A DNA stretch of 64,000 nt from Synanceia verrucosa (lineage: Eukaryota > Chordata > Actinopteri > Perciformes > Synanceiidae). The stretch covers positions 25,902,437 through 25,966,436 of the forward strand of contig CM056551.1 of the NCBI GenBank assembly GCA_029721515.1, written 5' to 3'. How positions within the stretch are numbered: the stretch's first letter is position 1; each line of letters opens with the position of its first letter. Below the pieces are notes generated by a model. That model searched no databases and was not told the DNA's origin. It saw only the letters and a program-made list of their open reading frames with translations. Shown one piece after another: positions 54,601 through 62,028 of the stretch. Position numbers and translations under genes: made by a program.

Positions 54601-57600
54601 AAAGCGGTGCTGAGGCTGATAGTTAAACACACACATACACACACACACACACACGCACACACACACACAAGCACAAGCAAAACTGCTCCATTTTACCATC
54701 ATTACACAGCACGGGTCCCCCGCTCCCTTTGGAGCCATGTTCTGCCTCCGGTGCTACATTTGACGGTTTGTTGAGCGGCACGTAGGTGTGTAGCCTCCGC
54801 CGCGTTACGTGATCAAACAGCCCAACTGACGCATGGCCAATTATCCTGGCTGCCTCCTCTCATCTCACATTTAAGGAGAGGGAAAGTAAAAACCAGAAAG
54901 GGAGATGGAAAGAGAGAGATGGAGAGAGAAAAAGACGCGAGGCTGGTGGTGTGTTTATCGAAGAATGGCAGATGTAAAAGCACTCTTCTCCTCGTTCCGC
55001 AGGGAAGCTGACATGTGCACCATTTTTGAAAAAGTAAACAATGGCTCACACTTTTTACTTTTTTTTATTGTGCATCTTTACCCTCAGCGAGCTGTAAATA
55101 GGCCGATATGAAACAAACAAAGAGAATATGGGGGAATTAAGTATCAAAAGTGACTCACGGTGTGAAGGTGTCTTCTCTTGTTTCACTGTATAACATGTTC
55201 CATGATGGTCACACATTCTGCATTGGTGACAATTACGAATGACAAGTACTGATCATACCCTGCCTTTCACCCTAAGTCAGCTGGGATAGGCTCCAGCCCC
55301 CCTGCGACCCAGAGGATAAGCTTATATGAGGATAAGCAGTACATAATAGATGGATGGAAGTACTGATCATTCGTATCCCTCTGTGTGACAAGGCTGCTCC
55401 TACTCCTGCACCAGCCCTTTCTTGGCTGTCCCCCTCCAAAGTAAGAGGAAGGTTAACATGAATCAATTTTCATTCTCCACTGTGAGGTCATGAGATTGTT
55501 TGAAGGTGCTGCTGCTGCTACTCTGCTCTTATTATGATTTAATAAACTTGATTTAGATATTTTTTATGGGATTCCTGTAAAGAGGACAGCAGCATTATCA
55601 ACAATTCCAACCATCCTCCATAATGGCACAGTGCATAATTGCCTCAGGCTCAAGGTGAAGGAGTGAATTAACTGTAGCTTAAACACACCATCAACAGACC
55701 TTGGATATGGCTCAGACCTCTTTTGGGATCAGGGCTCATCATAGTCATAGATGAACTATGTGGTAAATAGTGTTTAGAGGTAGCTTCAAAAGAAGCCTTG
55801 GCCCTGGAAATGCAGCTCTTCTCTTTTTTTTTGGTAAAGAGAAAAGTGAGGTAGACAGGAGAGAGGGCAGTAAAAAGAAAGCAATTACAATGGGAACAGC
55901 AGTTACTGACAATCACTTACAGAAGCCTTGGCTCTGGCTTAGATCACAACACCATACAGTTGGAAAGTAAGAGAAAAGTAAAAATGGAGAGGAGGGAGAG
56001 AGAAAATCGTTATCCTTTATTGGGTAACAATAAGACGTGGGAGGAGAGGAAAGAAGGCAGAAATGAAGGGAAAAAAACTGCTGTGAGGTACAACCAACCA
56101 CTTACCAAGGACTAAGAGAGAGGAAAGAATGAGTAGAAAGAGCTATCGGGCTAAAAAAACATTCACAAAGAGTCACTTACCCACGGTTGCTCGCGACCTG
56201 GCTGAATATTTCTTGATCTTGCTGCTGAGTGTGGTGTTGTCCCTCAGGGCCGTCTCACACTCTCTCTCCATCTGGGAGGCCAGCTCTCGGGCCACTGTGC
56301 TGAGGTAGGCTGCATTGAGGAAGGCCAGGATGCTGTGTGGATCTGCTAGTCTTGAAAGGACATGAAGCTCCTCTGTGAGGGCTTGGGTCAGGGCTGGGAC
56401 CACAGAGCGGAAACCTTTAGCCAGTCTGTCAAAACCAGTCTCACCGCCCGGGCTTGAAGTCAGGGCAGAGAGCAGAAGAGCCAGCGTGGATTGGCTTCTC
56501 AGACCCTGGAACAGTGCAGTCACAATAACAGCACTGCTAAATCAATAGTATGCTATTGTAACTTATTGGTAAGATCACAATATGGATCTAGAATTTGAGA
56601 GAACAACAAAACACCGGAATATTTCACGTTTTTTTTTTTGTTTCCATTATTTTTCTGCACCTGGTAATGTGCGAGCACCTCAGACTGGGGGTAAAGAAAG
56701 ACCAGCTGCTGCAGACAGTGGACCCGTTCAGGGATGGAAATATGTCGGGGTCCAGGATGGTCAGGGTTGCAGGAGGACAGCCGGGCCAGCAGGTGGCGGC
56801 GCAGTTGGAGGCGCACATCATCCCAGGCCTCCTGGATCTTAAAAAAAATAATCCATAATAACCCATGAACTGGGTGAATATGGTATTCAGCTGAATTAAA
56901 ACTTGTGCTGTAGATTACCTCTAATGATGCATCATCTCTGACTGTGTGAACCAAGTGGATGGAGGAGGCAGTCAGTGAGGAAGAGGAGGAGGAAGAAGGG
57001 GTGCAGGGAAAGCAGATACCACAGTGAGCAGACAAATCCAGCAGGAGCTGCAGTGTCACCTCCTCTTTCCCCTCTTCTTCAGACCTCAGGAACTGTTTCT
57101 GAGTGGAACAGATAAGTCAGAACATGAAGCCTCCTAAAAGCTCTGAAAATATTTTTCAACTAAATCCAGAGCAGCGATCTTATATCTGAAGGTCGTGTTA
57201 ATAACAGGGCTGCAGCTCATCTAATAGCTAAATGTTAATAAAATGTAAAAAGGGAAACTGAGGATACTTCCCAATGCAGAATGATGCATCAGTATGATCG
57301 ACAGCAGTTCTAGATATCTGATTTTATCACATTTTTTATATTTAAAATAATAAGCACGACTGTTATTATCACCATTGGTCAGTGTCCTCATCGTAATGTG
57401 TTACCAAAGCTCTGAAGAAGTCCTTGAGTTCCTGATGTCCTGTAGCGACTGGTCGGAGGGCGTTGTGAGCTCTGAGGTTGAACCACTGCAGGCACTCTGA
57501 GGGGCTCGGCGGACGCTCCCTGGACTCTCCCATTCTGGCCTGCAGCTCTTTTAACTGCTGCTCAATGCTGAGGAAAAGGGAGACATACTGTCAGGGAGCT

Positions 57601-60600
57601 GAAGAGTAAAGCAAAACGAACATGAGAAAATTGAGCGAGAAATACGCCACAAATTTTGCCATCTCTGTTTACAATCTTCCTTTACTCAGCTGAGATTGGA
57701 CAACGTGTTTGACTGTCAAGACCTGAAGGGACAGTGACTTTATTTTGAAACGGGACTCACCAGAGATCAGGAATTCACACAACCAGACACATTACAGTCA
57801 TACAAACACACAGACACCATATCATCACACTCTCCCTCACTCTCACTCACTGAGAAGACAGATCCAGAAGCATCAACAGTAATGAACACAGACATCGATA
57901 TATATATATATATCAGTGTGTGAGTGTGCGCTAAGCATCTGCTGTGAAGTGGTGTTGCAGGCATCAGCAGGCATCTAAGACACGCTTCTATCCGTCTCAC
58001 ATCTTACTCTTCCCCTTGACACACACACACACCTCGTTTATTTTAACAGACTGCATCAGCTTTTCCGTTCCCCCTTTAATATGACAGATTAGAAATGACA
58101 TCTTTGGGCTCAACATGTTCAGTCATTTCCATGCAAATCAATGCAAATATATATTTGGCCACGTAAGGTTTTGTGTTCGTGTGTGTGTGTGTGTGTGTGT
58201 GTGTAGGTCTACATATCTGCATAATTAAACATGTTATGTTATTGTGAACGCCGTGCACGCAAGTGTATGGATGTGAACAATGTGCAGGGATGAAATGATT
58301 AATCGGAAAATCAACAAAAATCAATTAAAAAAAAGTAAAACTTAACGGTCAATGGTTGGTTGCAATAAGCACTTGGTATGAAAATTTATACGCTACAATA
58401 TTAATCAAATATTCAATTAAATCATCAATAGCTAATCAGAATCTTAATGAGCTGCAGAATGACACATCTTGTCTTCCAAACTGTGTGTGTGAGTGTGTGT
58501 GTGTGTTAATGTAAAAGCCAAAGTGCCATTTCAGACAGCTCATCCCCTACTGCAGGTCTATAAACCGCCTCCTGCCTGCTCCTGGGCCATGAACGCATCC
58601 AGATGTCTTACAATGGCAACACATTAAATAACCGTTCAATCTGACACACTTTCGTTTCAGAGGGGAAAACGCAAGGGGAATAAAATGTTATAGACCGCTA
58701 CACCGTTACAAACCGCTATCCTCTAGGTTTAACGCTGCCTAATGCCGTCGTTCTCTCTCTCTTTAACTATCTCTTCCTCGCTCTTCTTCTTTGCGCAGGC
58801 CAGATGATGCGTCTCACTTTACTCTGTTGACACCAACTTGCTGACTGACTGAAAGCTTGATGATAAGGTGAGTGTGTTTTTGTGTTTGGAGCGATTTGAC
58901 GCTTATTTGTTACACAAGTGCAGAATTTTTAAAACTTGTTAAAAAATGCCTTTAACTTGTTTTTTTACCTCAGCTTGTGACAGACTGTGAGACTGCTGCA
59001 ATTCTTAACTATGCTTGCCTAAAGCTCACTATAGCTGTAAAACTTCGAAGCAAGGTCGAAGCATAACCAGCTCAGTACTGCTGACGGCACTGTGTGTAAA
59101 ATTAACTCTTATTTTGACGTTTTCCACTGTGCCTTGGTCTCAGCTGATTACAGCTGTATTCAAGCAGAAATTCCCCTTTGGAAAATAAAGTATACCTTGT
59201 TTAGATGCTGGTTTGTTAATGCATCCTCTGATTTTGCGTTCTGTAAAGAGAATATAGCATTGACTTCTGGATGCAAAACAACACTTTTATCTAAATCAAT
59301 CAGGATGGGCAAAATAAACGTGGCAAAATATACATTTGCAAAAGTAAAATAAATGTTCTAATCAGATTTTTTTCTTGCAATGACACCCTGCTGTAGATTA
59401 AACGGCAGCACAGAGCACTGTATGTGTGTTTATAGGACGTCATAAACGTGGATGTTCGTTCTGGGCTCCACCCCAGGACTTCACATAGACAGCAGGTTTC
59501 AAATGGGCCTCCATCTGTATAGCCCACTTTTCAGCGACTCTCTGAAGTTCATTAAAAGCAGAAATCGTAAGTAGACAGTACACTATGGGTGTGAACTGGA
59601 CGCCTTTTCTATTGTTACTTGGTTTTATCACAGAATTGAGGTTTTTAATTTCAGCCTGAGCTTCCAAGGATGTCCACCTTGATGGACTCAATTTCACCGT
59701 ATGTGGACTGGAGGGAGTGTTGACTTGAAACCCATATGAAGCCACAGTCGAAGGCAGGAGGGCGAATAGCTTCTGGGCTTCATTTTCGGTTCCACTCCCC
59801 ATCATCTCACTCTTGCCTTCACTCAACAAAACAATGTACTCTAATGGCTACAGCAACAGCACTTGCCTCTCCAGATACATTCTCCAGCCAGTTTTTCTCT
59901 CTCAATTCCCCCTCTTTCTTTTCTCTCTCCTCAAAACTCTTACTTTCCTAATTTTCTTTTCCTTACTCTCGCCTTTCAATTACCCCTCCTTAGGGCCTTG
60001 TGCTGTAAGTTATAAAGTCAATGTGGATGGTCTGTGTCAAGAAGTCCATCCAGCTCTCCACAATGTTGCGACCTTTTGCCCGCCGGTGTAAAAGCTACCT
60101 GCAGCCTAATCAACTTGGCCGGGATTAGCTCCGAACCTGATGACTTCCACCGCTGGCAGCTCAGACGCCGAGGAAAGAGACAGAAAGAGAATGAGAGAAG
60201 AGGAAGGTAGAAGTGGGTAAAAAGCAAGAGGAGTCACAGAAAATAAAACCATTCAACCATCTGGTTAAAGACGACAATGGACAAACCCCTAATGGCAAAA
60301 ACTCTGGTGTAGAACTCAACAAAAGACCAGAGAATGAGAAAAGAGGCAGAGGAAACTGAGAGGAAAGGATTCTTTTGGCCTCTTGACAAACATGTCAATC
60401 ATCTTACCCTAACTGACACACACACATACACACACACACACACTTACACTTTCACTGCTGAAGTGAAATCTAATTGTTTTCCAGACCGGACTAGCGAGAC
60501 AGTCGACACCGTAACCGCGCTCCCCCCAACCTTCACCACTGCTGAGAGAGAAAGGGAACAACCGGAGGTCTTTTATTAGATATGATGGCACATTTCACAG

Positions 60601-61980
60601 CTCCCTGACTTACAGAAACCCAATCCCGCGATTAGTCAGCGCTTTGACGTTATCTTAAGTTCCTTGTCAGAATTAATTTAGTGTGGGTGGGCTGCTGTGG
60701 GGCTGTCTGTCTGTCGCGCTCCGCTCGCCTACAGAGGGTGGGGGGAGGTTGGAGGCGACGGGGGCAGGAAGATCCCTTTCAAATAAGCCCCAGCTCCAGT
60801 CAGTGCCAAACCAACCGCCTGAGAACTAAATATCTCCTCCATCAAAGGGCCCCATTCTGCGAGGGGAGAAGCAGTGAATGGGCTTGAATGAACAGGCTGA
60901 AAACAGATCCCATCCTGGCCCAGCCTGTCGCCCACTTAGTGCCCTCAGCCACCCGGCCCAGCCAACGATACCAGAGAAGCGATACAGCTGATATACTAAC
61001 GTAACACACGTGTCACGCACAGCTTAACACAAAATCAGCGACATACTGGAGGGACTACAGATTATTTCTGTTCATTCAGAAGGACAGGCTTTCAACTCCA
61101 CCTGCGCACAAATCCTGATTATCAGCAGCACTCGCACACATACAGAATCAAATTTAAAAGTATTGATATTGTACACTGATCAAGATTGGCAGGCGACTAG
61201 TGAGAGCCATTTGCCTTGCCAGTGTGAAACCAGAGGCTTGTCTGCAGTCTTTGGGCCTGGGCTGACACTTCATTAGAGGTCTTTTCCTGGTAGTCCACCA
61301 CTCCCCGCCAACCCTGAACCACGCCACTGTCCCATCTGATGAAAACTAATGGATTACAGCATTTCAATTTGGGGGAGCCAGCTCCGTTGTCAGCCTATCT
61401 TAATCTCCTTCAATTAGAGTGCAGCTCTAAGGCAAATCTGTGACATCTGAGCACTGGGAGCAGGCCGGTCATTCTGACCCATAAACTGGTTGAAGTCCTT
61501 CACGGTGTGGGCAGCTCTCCTGTTCCCTTTCCTCTCTTCTACTTCCGTAATTTGTCCCGCGCACTGATAAGTCAATCAGGCAGCAGGTGAGTTAGATGTG
61601 TGTGTGTCTGCAGCCCACCCTGGTCGAGGCGAAAAAGAGGCCTTGCGAGATTACGTTGGCCTGGATGTGTCCCGACAGTAAAAGGGTTTTCCTGAAGTAG
61701 TCTGGGAAGTTAGCTGCAGCCTGACAGACACTGACCAGCGGTCCCCCGCGGCGAGAGAAGGATTGCCTTATTTTTAGCCCCATTCTCCATTATCTGGATG
61801 CTTTGTTCTCATAATGGTTATCCCACTCCCATCTGCAGGAACACAAAATAACCCTTTAATGCTTAGAAAGCAGAAAAATGGCCCGGCCTTCTGTAATAAG
61901 CCTTGAATTACCTACCCAAGGGTTTTCGTTTCAAGATGTGGAATCTTCAATTATTATGTTCCCATTTAGAAAGAGGAAGG

Positions 61981-62028
<48 letters not shown>

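Larger units (their letters stand above)
47084..56180 (-). other. kiaa0825 intron 5 (largest, 9.1 kb)
   Basis: It contains the third copy of the TTAA-ended element (50804-51247), a retroposon with target duplication (55244-55370), an inverted repeat (54391-54412), a T/G homopolymer tract (54519-54553) and GT/AC microsatellites (51572-51602, 54626-54669). A-rich runs lie near 49246-49267 and 49367-49381. A 194-codon plus-strand open frame (51475-52059) runs through the GT repeat and is not convincing as a gene. I saw no nested gene. Confidence 0.7.

Noticed and set aside
59440..59829. 129-codon minus-strand open frame in intron 1.
   Set aside because: It does not begin with ATG, shows no family motif, and exons 1 and 2 already join in phase without it. 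Protein search could still revive it.
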